Positions 20,412-28,912 of a stretch of 38,816 bases of DNA are shown one piece after another (positions within the stretch are counted from its first letter, which is position 1; each line of letters starts with the position of its first letter). Source of the stretch: Tepidicella baoligensis (GTDB lineage Bacteria; Pseudomonadota; Gammaproteobacteria; Burkholderiales; Burkholderiaceae_C); assembly GCF_013432195.1 (NCBI RefSeq), contig NZ_JACCDB010000004.1, positions 1 through 38,816 of the forward strand, read 5' to 3'. The notes beneath the pieces are model-generated. The model saw only the letters and a list, made by a program, of their open reading frames with translations, ran no database searches and was not told the origin of the DNA. Position numbers and translations under genes: made by a program.

Positions 20412-21452
20412 TCACAGACCCTTGGCCTTGAGAGCGGCATCCAGGCGCGGGAAAACACGGCGCGCATTGCCTTCGAACACCTTGAAACGCTCTTCCTCGG
20501 TCAGATGGGGCGTGGCCAACACGTAACGCTTGGTGTCGTCGTAGTGGTGGCCGGTTTCGGGGTCGATGCCGCGCACCGCGCCGATCATTTCGCTGGCAAA
20601 CAGGATGTTGTCCACCGGGATCACCCTGGTCAGCAGGTCGATGCCCGGCTGGTGGTACACGCAGGTGTCGAAAAACACATTGCCCAGCAGGTGGTCCTTG
20701 AGCAGCGGCTTTTTCAGCTCCTGCGCCAGGCCCCGGTAACGGCCCCAGTGGTAAGGCACCGCGCCGCCGCCGTGCGGAATCAGGAATTTGAGCGTCGGGA
20801 AGTCCTTGAACAGGTCGCCCTGGATGAGCTGCATGAAGGCCGTGGTGTCGGCGTTGATGTAATGCGCACCCGTGGTGTGAAAACAGGCATTGCAACTGGT
20901 GGAGACGTGGATCATCGCGGGAATGTCGTACTCCACCATCTTTTCGTAGATGGGATACCAGTGGCGGTCGGTCAGCGGGGGGCTGGTCCAGTGGCCGCCG
21001 GAAGGGTCCGGGTTGAGGTTGATGCCGACAAAGCCATAGTCCTTGACGCACTTTTCCAGCTCGGGAATACAGGTGACCGGGTCCACGCCGGGGCTCTGCG
21101 GCAGCATGGCCGCGCCGATGAAGTGGTCGGGGAACAGCTGCGCCACGCGGGCACACAGTTCGTTGCAGATGGCCGCCCAGGTGGACGAGGTGTTGAAGTC
21201 GCCGATGTGGTGGGCCATGAAGCTGGCACGCGGACTGAAGATGGTCAGGTCGCTGCCACGCTCGCGCATCTTGGCGAGCTGGTTGGTTTCGATGGATTCA
21301 CGAATCTCATCGTCGCTGATCTTCAACGCCTTGGGGTCGGCGACGACGGTCGGGTCCTTGAGGGCGGCAATCTGTAAATCGCGCCAGGCACCCAACGCCG
21401 CCGGGGCGGTGGTGTAGTGGCCGTGCACGTCGATGATGAGGGGTTTGCGCAT
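20412..21452 (-). CDS. pmdE: 4-oxalomesaconate hydratase
   Basis: A 346-residue amidohydrolase-fold hydratase of the LigJ/PmdE type. It adds water to 4-oxalomesaconate to give 4-carboxy-4-hydroxy-2-oxoadipate. The N-terminal metal motif is DVHGHY (His10, His12), and the [19 protein letters not shown] segment and [13 protein letters not shown] near the C-terminus are typical. The ATG at 21452 is preferred over upstream starts because the open frame before it has no family character. It is the first recognisable pathway enzyme of the operon, 34 bases after the ModA-like gene. Confidence 0.95.
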   Translation of the reverse strand: MRKPLIIDVHGHYTTAPAALGAWRDLQIAALKDPTVVADPKALKISDDEIRESIETNQLAKMRERGSDLTIFSPRASFMAHHIGDFNTSSTWAAICNELCARVAQLFPDHFIGAAMLPQSPGVDPVTCIPELEKCVKDYGFVGINLNPDPSGGHWTSPPLTDRHWYPIYEKMVEYDIPAMIHVSTSCNACFHTTGAHYINADTTAFMQLIQGDLFKDFPTLKFLIPHGGGAVPYHWGRYRGLAQELKKPLLKDHLLGNVFFDTCVYHQPGIDLLTRVIPVDNILFASEMIGAVRGIDPETGHHYDDTKRYVLATPHLTEEERFKVFEGNARRVFPRLDAALKAKGL

Positions 21453-21486
21453 GGGGATTCCTGTAGTGGGTATAAAGGGTGCTGGG

Positions 21487-22179
21487 TCAGGCCGGCTCCA
21501 TGCCCTGACGGCGCTTGGCGTCTGCCGTCTCGGGGCCTGCCATGAAAGTGAGCAGTTCGCGCACCGCGTCAGGCTGCGTGGACGCCGTGGCCACCGCGCC
21601 GGCAAACACGGTGACGATCTCGCAGCCGGCCGGCAGGCCACCCAGCAGGGCGATACCAGGCACGTTCAACATCTCGCTGAGTTGCTGAAAGCCGAGTTCG
21701 ACCTCGCCACTGGCCACCAGCGAGGCCACCGGCACGCCCGGCGGCGGGGTGACGAGGCGGGGCCGCAGTGTCTCCATCAGGCCCCAACGCTCGAACAAAG
21801 CCAGCAGGGCAACACCGCTGGGGCCGGTGGAGACGCTGAGCGAACGGGCCTGAAGCACGGCGTTGCGCAGGGTGGCTTCACTGGAAATGTCCGGGCGCTC
21901 GGCACCTTCACGCACCGCCACGGCCACGCCGGAACGCATCAGGTTGACACGGCTGTCCGGCAGCACGTGTCCGGCAGCGGCCAGCTTGTCCAGCGCATCG
22001 GCTGCCAGGAACACCGCATCGAACGCCTCACCGGCCTGCACGCGCCGAGCCGCATCGACCCCCCCCACCGACTCGATCACCACCTCCACCCCACAGCGCT
22101 GCCGGTACGCCTGCGCCAGTTCGGCCAGCACCTGCCGGGTGGCCATGGAGGATATGCCGGTGATCCGTTGGGAGGTCAT
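21487..22179 (-). CDS. ModA-like substrate-binding-domain protein without a signal peptide
   Basis: A protein of about 230 residues with the fold signature of type II periplasmic binding proteins of the ModA group (GISSMATRQVLAEL, then VESVGGVDAARRVQAGEAFDAVFLA, then GEVELGFQQLSEML). No N-terminal signal sequence or lipobox is visible from ATG 22179 or from ATG 22203 (MAFDPSLP), so it looks cytoplasmic. It is the first gene of the pmd transcript and divergent from a LysR regulator. Possible roles are an effector-binding or enzyme-like partner; transport is doubtful because no permease or ATPase gene is nearby. Function unknown. Confidence 0.82.
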   Translation of the reverse strand: MTSQRITGISSMATRQVLAELAQAYRQRCGVEVVIESVGGVDAARRVQAGEAFDAVFLAADALDKLAAAGHVLPDSRVNLMRSGVAVAVREGAERPDISSEATLRNAVLQARSLSVSTGPSGVALLALFERWGLMETLRPRLVTPPPGVPVASLVASGEVELGFQQLSEMLNVPGIALLGGLPAGCEIVTVFAGAVATASTQPDAVRELLTFMAGPETADAKRRQGMEPA

Positions 22180-22311
22180 GGGTAGCGAGGGGTCGAATGC
22201 CATCAAACAGCTGACATTGTGGCCAAGCGACGAATCGTCCACAAGGCAGTGGCCCGTCTATCAGCTATAAAGAATTGGCATTTCTCAAAACAGGCTATCT
22301 ACAATTCCACC

Positions 22312-23235
22312 ATGGACCTGAAACAGCTCGAGTATTTCGTCCGTGTCGCCGAGATGGGCAGCTTCACGCGGGCGGCAGCGGCTTTGCAGGTGGCGCAACC
22401 CGCGCTCAGCCGCCAGGTGCGGTTGCTGGAAGTGGAGTTGCGCCAGACGTTGCTGTTGCGCAATGGCCGAGGTGCCATCCCCACCGAGGCGGGCAAGTTG
22501 CTGCTGGATCATGGTCGAGGCATTCTCTACCAGGTGGAACGTGCCCGAGAAGAAATGGGCCGCGTCCGCGGCGCTCTGGCCGGTCGCGTGGCCATCGGGC
22601 TGCCGCCCACCCTGGCCCGCATGCTCACCGTGCCGCTCACGCGCGCTTTTCGGCGGCAGATGCCGCAGGCCCAGCTTTCGATCACGGAAGGACTCTCGGC
22701 AGGCATGGTGGAGGCCGTCGGGAACGGTCGACTGGACCTTGCCGTGCTCTACAACGCGCAGCCCATGGCCGAGATCGAGCTGCAGCCGCTGTTCGACGAC
22801 TCCCTGGTGCTGGTGGAGGCCCGAACACCAGGGCTGCAGGAAGACCCGCCCCCGGCACCAGTGACCCTCGCCGAAGTGTCCAGGCGGCCGCTGGTCATTC
22901 CCAGCCGGCCAAACGCGGTGCGCATGCACATCGAAACCGAAATGGCCCAGCGCGGTTTGCGTCCGACCATCGCCCTGGAGATCGACGGCGTGGGGGCGAT
23001 ACTGGATCTGGTGGCCGAAGGCATGGGCTGCGCGGTGCTCTCGCCGCACGCCGTGGCGAGTACGGTGCGGCCGTCGGCCTATACGGTGCGGCCGATTGGC
23101 GATCCCCCGCTCGACATCCGCGTCTCGCTCGCCCTCAGCTCGCAGCGCCCCACCACGCTGACGCAGCAGGCCTCGATCGACCTCATCCGTCAGACCTGTC
23201 AAACCCTGCTGGGGGGCATCAGACCACAGGCCTGA
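22312..23235 (+). CDS. LysR-family regulator, probable activator of the pmd operon
   Basis: A 307-residue LysR-type regulator. The helix-turn-helix is at about 16-58 (GSFTRAAAALQVAQPALSRQVRLLE), followed by an effector domain. The ATG at 22312 gives the canonical MDLKQLEYFVRVAE start; the longer frame to 22219 is not used. It is divergent from the pmd operon across about 130 bases, which contain three CTAT words (near 22257, 22264 and 22294) but no clean dyad. In Comamonas a LysR activator responding to a pathway intermediate controls pmd, so a similar role is likely. It ends 1 base before the convergent dehydrogenase gene. Confidence 0.92.
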   Translation: MDLKQLEYFVRVAEMGSFTRAAAALQVAQPALSRQVRLLEVELRQTLLLRNGRGAIPTEAGKLLLDHGRGILYQVERAREEMGRVRGALAGRVAIGLPPTLARMLTVPLTRAFRRQMPQAQLSITEGLSAGMVEAVGNGRLDLAVLYNAQPMAEIELQPLFDDSLVLVEARTPGLQEDPPPAPVTLAEVSRRPLVIPSRPNAVRMHIETEMAQRGLRPTIALEIDGVGAILDLVAEGMGCAVLSPHAVASTVRPSAYTVRPIGDPPLDIRVSLALSSQRPTTLTQQASIDLIRQTCQTLLGGIRPQA

Positions 23236-23236
23236 C

Positions 23237-24145
23237 TCAGCGCTTGTCGCGTCCGGCCAAGAGGCCATCCGCATAGGCCTGCCAGGGATCTCGCCGGCCA
23301 TCGGCCGGGACATGACCGGCACGAGCCTGCGCGGCCATCCAGTCGTGCTTTTCGGCGGTTGCAGAGGCCATCCAGGGCTCGAAACCCGCCTCGCGCACCG
23401 TCTGGGCCACCTCGCGCATCTCCTCGGCTCGGCGCCGGCCGTGCTGCGCCACGCGGCTGAAGAAGTAGGCACCTTGCTGCGTCCAGTCGATCCCCGGAAA
23501 GGTTTCCTGCAAGGTCGCGATCATGGCATCCTCTACCCCGTAGTGACGGGCGGTGGTGTAGCTCTCGATCACCAAAGCCTCCAGCCCTTTGATCAGAATG
23601 CTGCGGCACATTTTCGTGGCCGAGGCCACGCCAATACGGCTGGAGACGACGCTGACGTCCATGCCCCAGCCCTGCAGCACGGTTGCCAGTTCTGCCGCAC
23701 CGCTACCCCCGAGCAACATGGGCACACGGATGCCATAGGGCGGCACGGAAGTCATCACCCCTGCCTCGACGTAGCGCCCGCCCGCTCCGTCCACAACGGC
23801 TGCCGCACGCTGCTTGGTGCCGGGCGAAGCAGAATTCAAATCGAGCAACCATGTTCCGGGGCGTAACGCTGCCGCCACCTCCTCGGCCACGACACCGGTG
23901 TTGGATGCGGTGACCGCAGAGATCACCAGATCCGACCGTCGCACCAACTCCTGCACCGATGCACAGGCTTGCACCCCGTGCGCCATGGCGTGGGCACGAG
24001 CAGCCTCAGCGCTTTCAGGACGGGCGAACTTCAGGTCCCAGGCTCCCACCCAGGCCAAGCCCTGCGCCGCCAGCGCCTGGCCAAAGATACGCCCCACCTC
24101 GCCGTAACCGACGAGGCCGACACGCCAAGCCTGCTGTCCGTCCAT
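23237..24145 (-). CDS. 6-phosphogluconate dehydrogenase-like NAD(P)-binding protein (DUF1932 C-terminal domain)
   Basis: A 302-residue protein of the beta-hydroxyacid dehydrogenase superfamily. The Rossmann motif GLVGYGEVG is near the N-terminus, the LLDLNSASPGTKQ segment corresponds to the substrate-binding motif, and ASATKMCRSILIKGLEAL holds the catalytic Lys helix. The C-terminal region matches the DUF1932 type. The usual reaction is oxidation of a 3-hydroxyacid; the substrate here is unknown. Its ATG overlaps the TGA of the upstream TRAP permease by one base, so it is translationally coupled to the transporter. It probably acts on the imported compound. Confidence 0.85.
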   Translation of the reverse strand: MDGQQAWRVGLVGYGEVGRIFGQALAAQGLAWVGAWDLKFARPESAEAARAHAMAHGVQACASVQELVRRSDLVISAVTASNTGVVAEEVAAALRPGTWLLDLNSASPGTKQRAAAVVDGAGGRYVEAGVMTSVPPYGIRVPMLLGGSGAAELATVLQGWGMDVSVVSSRIGVASATKMCRSILIKGLEALVIESYTTARHYGVEDAMIATLQETFPGIDWTQQGAYFFSRVAQHGRRRAEEMREVAQTVREAGFEPWMASATAEKHDWMAAQARAGHVPADGRRDPWQAYADGLLAGRDKR

Positions 24146-25461
24146 CAGAGCCGCAGGGCAAACAGCGTGATGGCCGGGAACGCCACCAGGATCGCCGTGC
24201 GCACCAAATCGCTGACCACGAACGGCGTGACACCGCGATAGGTGTGCGTGATCGGGATGCCCTTGGCCATGTTGTTGATCACGAACAGGTTCATGCCCAC
24301 CGGCGGCGTGATCAGCCCCACCTCCACCACGATCAGCACCAGAATGCCGAACCAGATCGCCGTCTCTTCAGGCGTCAGGCCGAAATCCAGCCCCATGATC
24401 ATGGGAAAGAAGATCGGAATCGTCAGCAGGATCATGGACAGCGAGTCCATCACACACCCCAGCAACAGGTAGATCAGCAACACCGAAGCCAACACCAGCC
24501 AGGGGCTCATGCCCAGGTCCAACACCCATTGAGCCAACTCCTGCGGCAGTTGCGACAGCGCCAGGAAGGTGTTGTAGAGCCCGGCACCCAACACGATCAT
24601 GAAGATCATGCCGGTGGCCAGTGCCGTACCGAGAATGGCATCGCTCAGGGTGCGGCGGTTGAGCCCGCCAGCGGCCCAGGCCGCGATGCCGGTGCCAAAG
24701 GCGCCAACGGCTGCGCCCTCGGTGGGCGTGAAGACGCCCGTGTAAATCCCCCCGACCACGGCCAGGAAGATCACGATCACCGGCCAAGTTTTGACGGTGG
24801 CTTTCCAGCGCTCGGCCATGGGCATGGGCGCCATCTTGCCGGCGCTGTCGGGCTTGACCCGCACATAGATGGCAATGACGATCATGTACCCAATGGCCGC
24901 CAGAATGCCGGGCACGAAGGCCGCCAAAAACAACTTGGCGATGTTTTGCTCGGTCAGGATGGCATAAATCACCAACACCACCGACGGAGGAATGAGGATG
25001 CCCAGCGTGCCGCCGGCGGCCAGACAGGCCGTGGACAGGGCGCCCGAGTAGCCGGCGCGCCTGAGCTCGGGCAGGGCCACCTGGCCCATGGTGGCGGCAG
25101 TGGCCAGCGACGAGCCGCAGATCGCTCCAAAACCCGCGCTGGCCCCCACCGCAGCCATGGCCACACCACCCTTGCGGTGCCCGATCCAGGCTTCAGCCGC
25201 CTTGAACAGCGCCTGCGACAAACCGCCCAGTGCCGCAAACTGCCCCATCAACAGAAACAGCGGGACCACCGACAGCGAGTAGTTGGAAAATGTGCTGTAC
25301 GTGACCTGCTTGAGCTGGTTCAGGATGGGCAGCGGCGTGCCATAGATGAAGTACGCGCCCACCAGACCACACAGCGCCATGGCCAGACCGATCGGCACCC
25401 GAATGAAGATCAGCGCCAGCAGTACGGGGAACGACCAGGCGGCCAGTTCAATTCCGGACAT
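24145..25461 (-). CDS. TRAP transporter large permease (DctM family)
   Basis: This 438-residue integral membrane protein has about 11-12 hydrophobic segments and the DctM signatures FGAICGSSLATAATMG and TLGILIPPSVVLVIY in the first half, repeated as GLITPPVGMNLFVINNMAKG in the second. It is the sodium-coupled transport channel of a tripartite ATP-independent system for organic acids. It starts 1 base after the DctQ stop and ends in a one-base overlap with the dehydrogenase gene. Confidence 0.95.
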   Translation of the reverse strand: MSGIELAAWSFPVLLALIFIRVPIGLAMALCGLVGAYFIYGTPLPILNQLKQVTYSTFSNYSLSVVPLFLLMGQFAALGGLSQALFKAAEAWIGHRKGGVAMAAVGASAGFGAICGSSLATAATMGQVALPELRRAGYSGALSTACLAAGGTLGILIPPSVVLVIYAILTEQNIAKLFLAAFVPGILAAIGYMIVIAIYVRVKPDSAGKMAPMPMAERWKATVKTWPVIVIFLAVVGGIYTGVFTPTEGAAVGAFGTGIAAWAAGGLNRRTLSDAILGTALATGMIFMIVLGAGLYNTFLALSQLPQELAQWVLDLGMSPWLVLASVLLIYLLLGCVMDSLSMILLTIPIFFPMIMGLDFGLTPEETAIWFGILVLIVVEVGLITPPVGMNLFVINNMAKGIPITHTYRGVTPFVVSDLVRTAILVAFPAITLFALRL

Positions 25462-25462
25462 G

Positions 25463-25984
25463 TCAATGTTCCTTTGCTTCTTCGACGGGCCAGCCGGCGG
25501 GATAAGACGCCAGGCCGAACATGATCAGGTTTTTCGCGATGTAGGCCAGGCAACCGATGACGGCACCGACCAAACACAGGGCATAGGCCCACCACACCGG
25601 TATCTGCAAGATGAAGGTGGACTCGAAATACATGCGTTTTTCCAGCATGCCGTCCCACAGGCGCCAGGTCAGCACCAGCCACAGCACCAGCATGAGGAAA
25701 TCGCTGAACGCCAGCACCACTCGCTGGGCCCAGCGCGGCAGGTGTGAATAGAGGATGTCCACCGTCGCGTGCCCGCCGCGCAGGTAGGTCCAGGGCAGAA
25801 AGAAAAAGACGGCGATGGCCGTGCCCATCTCCACCAGCTCAAAGTCCCCTGGCACCGGCCCCAGACCCATGTCGATCAGCGCCCGCCCGCTGACACTGAT
25901 CACGACCATCAGTGTGAGCAGCACCAGCAGGATGCCACCCACGATGGCCGACCACTTGGACAGTCGAAACACCCACGCAATCAT
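25463..25984 (-). CDS. TRAP transporter small permease (DctQ family)
   Basis: A 173-residue membrane protein with four hydrophobic segments and the DctQ feature of a conserved acidic loop (ELVEMGTAIAVFFFLPWTYLRGGHATVDIL). It supports the DctM permease. The frame extends to 26035, but ATG 25984 (MIAWVFRLSKW) gives the normal N-terminus. It is separated from DctP by a hairpin-containing gap of 84 bases. Confidence 0.93.
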   Translation of the reverse strand: MIAWVFRLSKWSAIVGGILLVLLTLMVVISVSGRALIDMGLGPVPGDFELVEMGTAIAVFFFLPWTYLRGGHATVDILYSHLPRWAQRVVLAFSDFLMLVLWLVLTWRLWDGMLEKRMYFESTFILQIPVWWAYALCLVGAVIGCLAYIAKNLIMFGLASYPAGWPVEEAKEH

Positions 25985-26006
25985 GTTGCAGACCTCAATT
26001 GCAGAA

Positions 26007-26028
26007 CAGGCAGGGTCGCCCCTGCCTG
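26007..26028. other. Intercistronic hairpin between DctP and DctQ genes
   Basis: CAGGCAGGG and its exact complement form a nine-pair GC-rich stem around a TCGC tetraloop, 22 bases before the DctQ start on the operon strand. No T-run follows. Such hairpins after binding-protein genes commonly stabilise the upstream message, or partly terminate transcription, so that more binding protein than permease is made. That role here is inference. Confidence 0.7.
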
Positions 26029-26068
26029 CGTTCACCCACCCGTTACGAGTGGACTCAAATATGAAAGT

Positions 26069-27109
26069 TTACTTTGCGCGGTGTTTGGCGATCAATGCCC
26101 GGGCCTCGGCGGCCAGTTTGGCTCCGTCGATGCCGCGACCACGCATCTCGTTGATCCAGTCGGCCTCGACCGCAGCCGCGGTTTCCAGGAAGCGGCGGGT
26201 TTCGGCTTCGCTCAGGGTAATGATGTTGTTGCCGGCTTTGCGGGCCTCTTCGTAGCCCACCTTGTCGCCCTCATCCATGGCGCGGCCAAAGGCGGCGGAA
26301 AGCTCCAAGCCCGAGTTGTTGTCGATCACCTTCTTGAGATCGTCCGGCAGGCGCTCGTAGCTGTTGCGGTTCATGGAGAACGCAAAGGCCATGTTGTAGA
26401 GCCCCTTGTCACCCGCGAAGCCGGTGTGGTTCTTCACGATTTCGGTGACCCTCAAACTCGGTGCCACCTCCCAAGGAATGGTGGTGCCGTCGATCACGCC
26501 GCGCGACAGCGCCTCGGTCACGGCGGGAACGGGCATGCCCACGGGAGTCGCGCCCAGCTTGACCAGCATGTTGTTGACGATGCGGGTGCCACCGCGAATC
26601 TTCATGCCGCGCAGACTCTCCAGACTCGTGATCGGGTTCTTGGTGTGGAACAAGCCCGGACCATGGGTATGCACGGCCAGGAGCTTGACATCACGGAACT
26701 CCTCGGCGGCGTGCTTTTGCACGAACTCCCAGGCCGCTTTGGAAGTGGCTTCTGCGGCGCCGGGCCCCGAAGGCGCGATGAAGGGAATTTCGAACACTTC
26801 GGTGCGAACGAAGCGATTGGGGGTGTAGCCCAGCACGGTCCAGGTGATGTCCACCACGCCATCCTTGGCCTGATCGTAGAGTTGCGGCGGGGTACCCCCC
26901 ATCTGCATCGCCGGGAAGATCTGGACGCGCAGACGGCCCTTGGACTCTTCCTCGATCTTTTTCGCCCATGGGGTGATCGCGTTGGCCGGAATCGTGGCCT
27001 GCGGCGGCAGGAAGTGATGCAGGCGCAGGGTGACGGTCTGCGCCATGGCGCTGGCGGCGGTGAACGCCGCACACAGAACACCCAGGGTACGTAATTTCAA
27101 CAGTTTCAT
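26069..27109 (-). CDS. TRAP transporter substrate-binding protein (DctP family)
   Basis: A 346-residue periplasmic solute receptor. A signal peptide is clear (MKLLKLRTLG, hydrophobic core, AMA cleavage before QT at about residue 23). Mature features include LRLHHFLPPQ, the GGTPPQLYDQAKDGVVDITW segment and the carboxylate-binding region with the ligand-contacting Arg (RGMKIRGGTRIV). It binds an organic acid for the DctQM channel. The cargo is unknown; proximity to the pmd genes suggests an aromatic or ring-cleavage acid. It is the first gene of the TRAP transcript. Confidence 0.95.
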   Translation of the reverse strand: MKLLKLRTLGVLCAAFTAASAMAQTVTLRLHHFLPPQATIPANAITPWAKKIEEESKGRLRVQIFPAMQMGGTPPQLYDQAKDGVVDITWTVLGYTPNRFVRTEVFEIPFIAPSGPGAAEATSKAAWEFVQKHAAEEFRDVKLLAVHTHGPGLFHTKNPITSLESLRGMKIRGGTRIVNNMLVKLGATPVGMPVPAVTEALSRGVIDGTTIPWEVAPSLRVTEIVKNHTGFAGDKGLYNMAFAFSMNRNSYERLPDDLKKVIDNNSGLELSAAFGRAMDEGDKVGYEEARKAGNNIITLSEAETRRFLETAAAVEADWINEMRGRGIDGAKLAAEARALIAKHRAK

Positions 27110-27171
27110 GGATCAATTCCTTTCCATTTTCAACGGAGGCCATGCCTGCGATGACGGCAAGCCAGACACAA

Positions 27172-27188
27172 TGTTATTTAATATAACA
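27172..27188. promoter_or_regulatory. Palindrome upstream of the TRAP operon (GTTAT-N5-ATAAC class)
   Basis: TGTTAT and ATAACA flank five bases, 63 bases upstream of the DctP start. The sequence is AT-rich in a GC-rich setting and sits where an operator or promoter is expected. A second palindrome of the same architecture is at 27301-27315. The regulator is unknown. Confidence 0.5.
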
Positions 27189-27300
27189 GTATGACGCCCA
27201 ACAATGCATAGGGTAAACCCGATGCATGCCATGATCCCAGCAGCCGCTGGCAGCACCAGACTGTAGGCCAGTCTGGCCAACCTTCAAAGGCAGCAAGATC

Positions 27301-27315
27301 GCTATCTGATATAGC
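27301..27315. promoter_or_regulatory. Second palindrome (GCTAT-N5-ATAGC) upstream of the TRAP operon
   Basis: GCTAT and ATAGC flank five bases. The form GYTAT-N5-ATARC is shared with the palindrome at 27172-27188, about 128 bases away. Otherwise the 254-base stretch 27110-27363 holds no gene I can support. Confidence 0.45.
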
Positions 27316-27363
27316 AACTCAGCATATCTGCCACACCAGAGTGCCAGCACATGAAAGCACCGC

Positions 27364-28680
27364 TCACATCCTGGCGGGAAGTACCATGCCCCAGCACTCA
27401 CCAAAGCCGATGCGTGCAGCCCCCGGCTTCTCGCACCAACCGCGCAGCACCACGGCATCGCCGTCGAGCAGGAAGGTGCGACTCTCGCCATTGGGCAGTT
27501 GGAGCGGCTGCTTGCCACCCTGGGTGAGCTCGATCAGCGCGGCCGCTTGATCCAGCGTGGGACCGGACAGCGTGCCGCTGCCGAGCAGGTCCCCGGGCTG
27601 GAGGTTGCAGCCGTTGACGGTGTGATGCGCCACCATCTGCGCCACCGTCCAGTAGGCGTGACGGTAACTGGTGGCGCTGATGCGGGTCTCACGCAGGCCG
27701 GCTTCGCGCATGGCCTGGGTTTGCAGCCCCACTTCCAACTGGATGTCGATGGCGCCCGCGCTGCGGTTGGCCGGCGAGTCCAGGTACGGCAGGGGTTGCG
27801 GGTCGTCGGCCGGGCGCTCGACCGCCGTTCGGTACGGGGCCAACGCCTCCAGTGTCACCACCCAGGGGGAGACGGTGGTTGCGAAATTCTTGGACAGGAA
27901 AGGGCCCAGCGGCTGGTACTCCCAGCCCTGGATGTCACGGGCAGACCAATCGTTGAGCAGGCAGATGCCGAACACATGCCGCTCGGCTTCGGTGATGGCG
28001 ATCGGGTCGCCCAGGGTGTTGCCGGTGCCGATGAACACACCCAGTTCCAGCTCGATGTCCATGCGCTGGCTGGCCCCCAGCACGGGCGCGTCGGCATCGG
28101 GTTGTTTGAGCTGGCCTTTCGGTCGGTGGAAAGGGGTGCCTGAAATGACGATGCTGGAAGCACGCCCGTGGTAACCGATGGGTACCCACTTGTAATTGGG
28201 CAGCAGCGGGTTGTCGGGCCGAAACTGCTTGCCGATATTCGTGGCGTGATAGACCGAGGTATAAAAATCGGTGTAGTCGCCGATGCGGGCAGGCAGGTCG
28301 TATTCGGCTTCGGCCTGCGGCACCAGACACGCCTGCAAAGCCGCCTGCTGGGGACTGCCTTGACGCAGTGCCCGCGACAGCGCCAGACGCAGCGCCGACC
28401 AGGCCCCCTGCCCCAGCGCCATCAAGGCATTGAGCTTGTCCTGGGCCCCGGCCTGGGCGGCCTGAGCGGCTTCACCGGAGAACACACCGGCGTGGGCCAC
28501 GGCGGCCAGATCGACGATCTGGTCGCCGATCGCCACGCCACCGCGCCAGGACTCGGCGGCACCTCGGCGACGGAACACCGCGAAAGGCAGGTTTTGCAGG
28601 GGGAAGTCCGTGCCCTCCTGGTTGGCCGTGGCCACCCAGCTGCGCAGCGCCGGATCATGGGTTTCGTTGAGAGGTGTCAT
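27364..28680 (-). CDS. fahA: Fumarylacetoacetase (full-length type)
   Basis: This long two-domain form of fumarylacetoacetate hydrolase is 438 residues in length. It cleaves a C-C bond of fumarylacetoacetate to give fumarate and acetoacetate. The metal and catalytic residues are all present: Asp138 and His145 (DFYTSVYHA), Glu210 and Glu212 (IELELG), Asp244 (LLNDWSARDIQ) and Lys264 (FLSKNF). ATG 28680 is chosen because the upstream open frame to 28755 overlaps the next gene and lacks family character. It is the last gene of a five-gene leftward operon. Homogentisate dioxygenase and maleylacetoacetate isomerase are not next to it, so its role may be in another ring-opening route. Confidence 0.94.
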   Translation of the reverse strand: MTPLNETHDPALRSWVATANQEGTDFPLQNLPFAVFRRRGAAESWRGGVAIGDQIVDLAAVAHAGVFSGEAAQAAQAGAQDKLNALMALGQGAWSALRLALSRALRQGSPQQAALQACLVPQAEAEYDLPARIGDYTDFYTSVYHATNIGKQFRPDNPLLPNYKWVPIGYHGRASSIVISGTPFHRPKGQLKQPDADAPVLGASQRMDIELELGVFIGTGNTLGDPIAITEAERHVFGICLLNDWSARDIQGWEYQPLGPFLSKNFATTVSPWVVTLEALAPYRTAVERPADDPQPLPYLDSPANRSAGAIDIQLEVGLQTQAMREAGLRETRISATSYRHAYWTVAQMVAHHTVNGCNLQPGDLLGSGTLSGPTLDQAAALIELTQGGKQPLQLPNGESRTFLLDGDAVVLRGWCEKPGAARIGFGECWGMVLPARM

Positions 28681-28687
28681 GCGCGGA

Positions 28688-28894
28688 TCAGACAGGAGAG
28701 GCGAGCGTGTTGTCACGCGCCAAGGCAATGGCCTCGCGCAACACCTCACGGTCACCGATGTGGTTGCACAGGATCAGCACCAGCTTGGCCAGCATCATGT
28801 CGGCCTGCTCGTCGCTCAGGTCACGCTGGGCGTTGATCAGTTCGGCATAGAAAACGTCCTGATCGGGAATGTTGGGCTCACGGTTGAGTGCCAT
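28688..28894 (-). CDS. Small DUF2783-family protein
   Basis: A 68-residue acidic helical protein (MALNREPNIPDQDVFYAEL, then LSDEQADMMLAKLVLILCNHIGD). The match is to the DUF2783 family, whose members sit beside flavoprotein monooxygenases of this kind. The start ATG 28894 is preferred to a TTG or other start at 28906. It lies between the monooxygenase (18-base gap) and fumarylacetoacetase (7-base gap), so it is cotranscribed. No cofactor motif is visible; it may be an accessory subunit of the monooxygenase, which is inference. Confidence 0.8.
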   Translation of the reverse strand: MALNREPNIPDQDVFYAELINAQRDLSDEQADMMLAKLVLILCNHIGDREVLREAIALARDNTLASPV

Positions 28895-28912
28895 GGTCAG
28901 TCTCACTCCTGT

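Noticed and set aside
19708-21156. 482-residue open frame extending pmdF upstream
   Set aside because: The extra N-terminus is a shadow of pmdE in another frame; the family length and start fit ATG 20391.
23959-25524. 521-codon plus-strand open frame opposite DctM
   Set aside because: Gln/His/Arg-rich translation without motifs; DctM on the other strand is unambiguous.
27110-27363. Possible small gene in the gap between the TRAP operon and fumarylacetoacetase
   Set aside because: Only a short minus-strand frame crossing into fumarylacetoacetase is open; it has no ribosome site or recognisable family.
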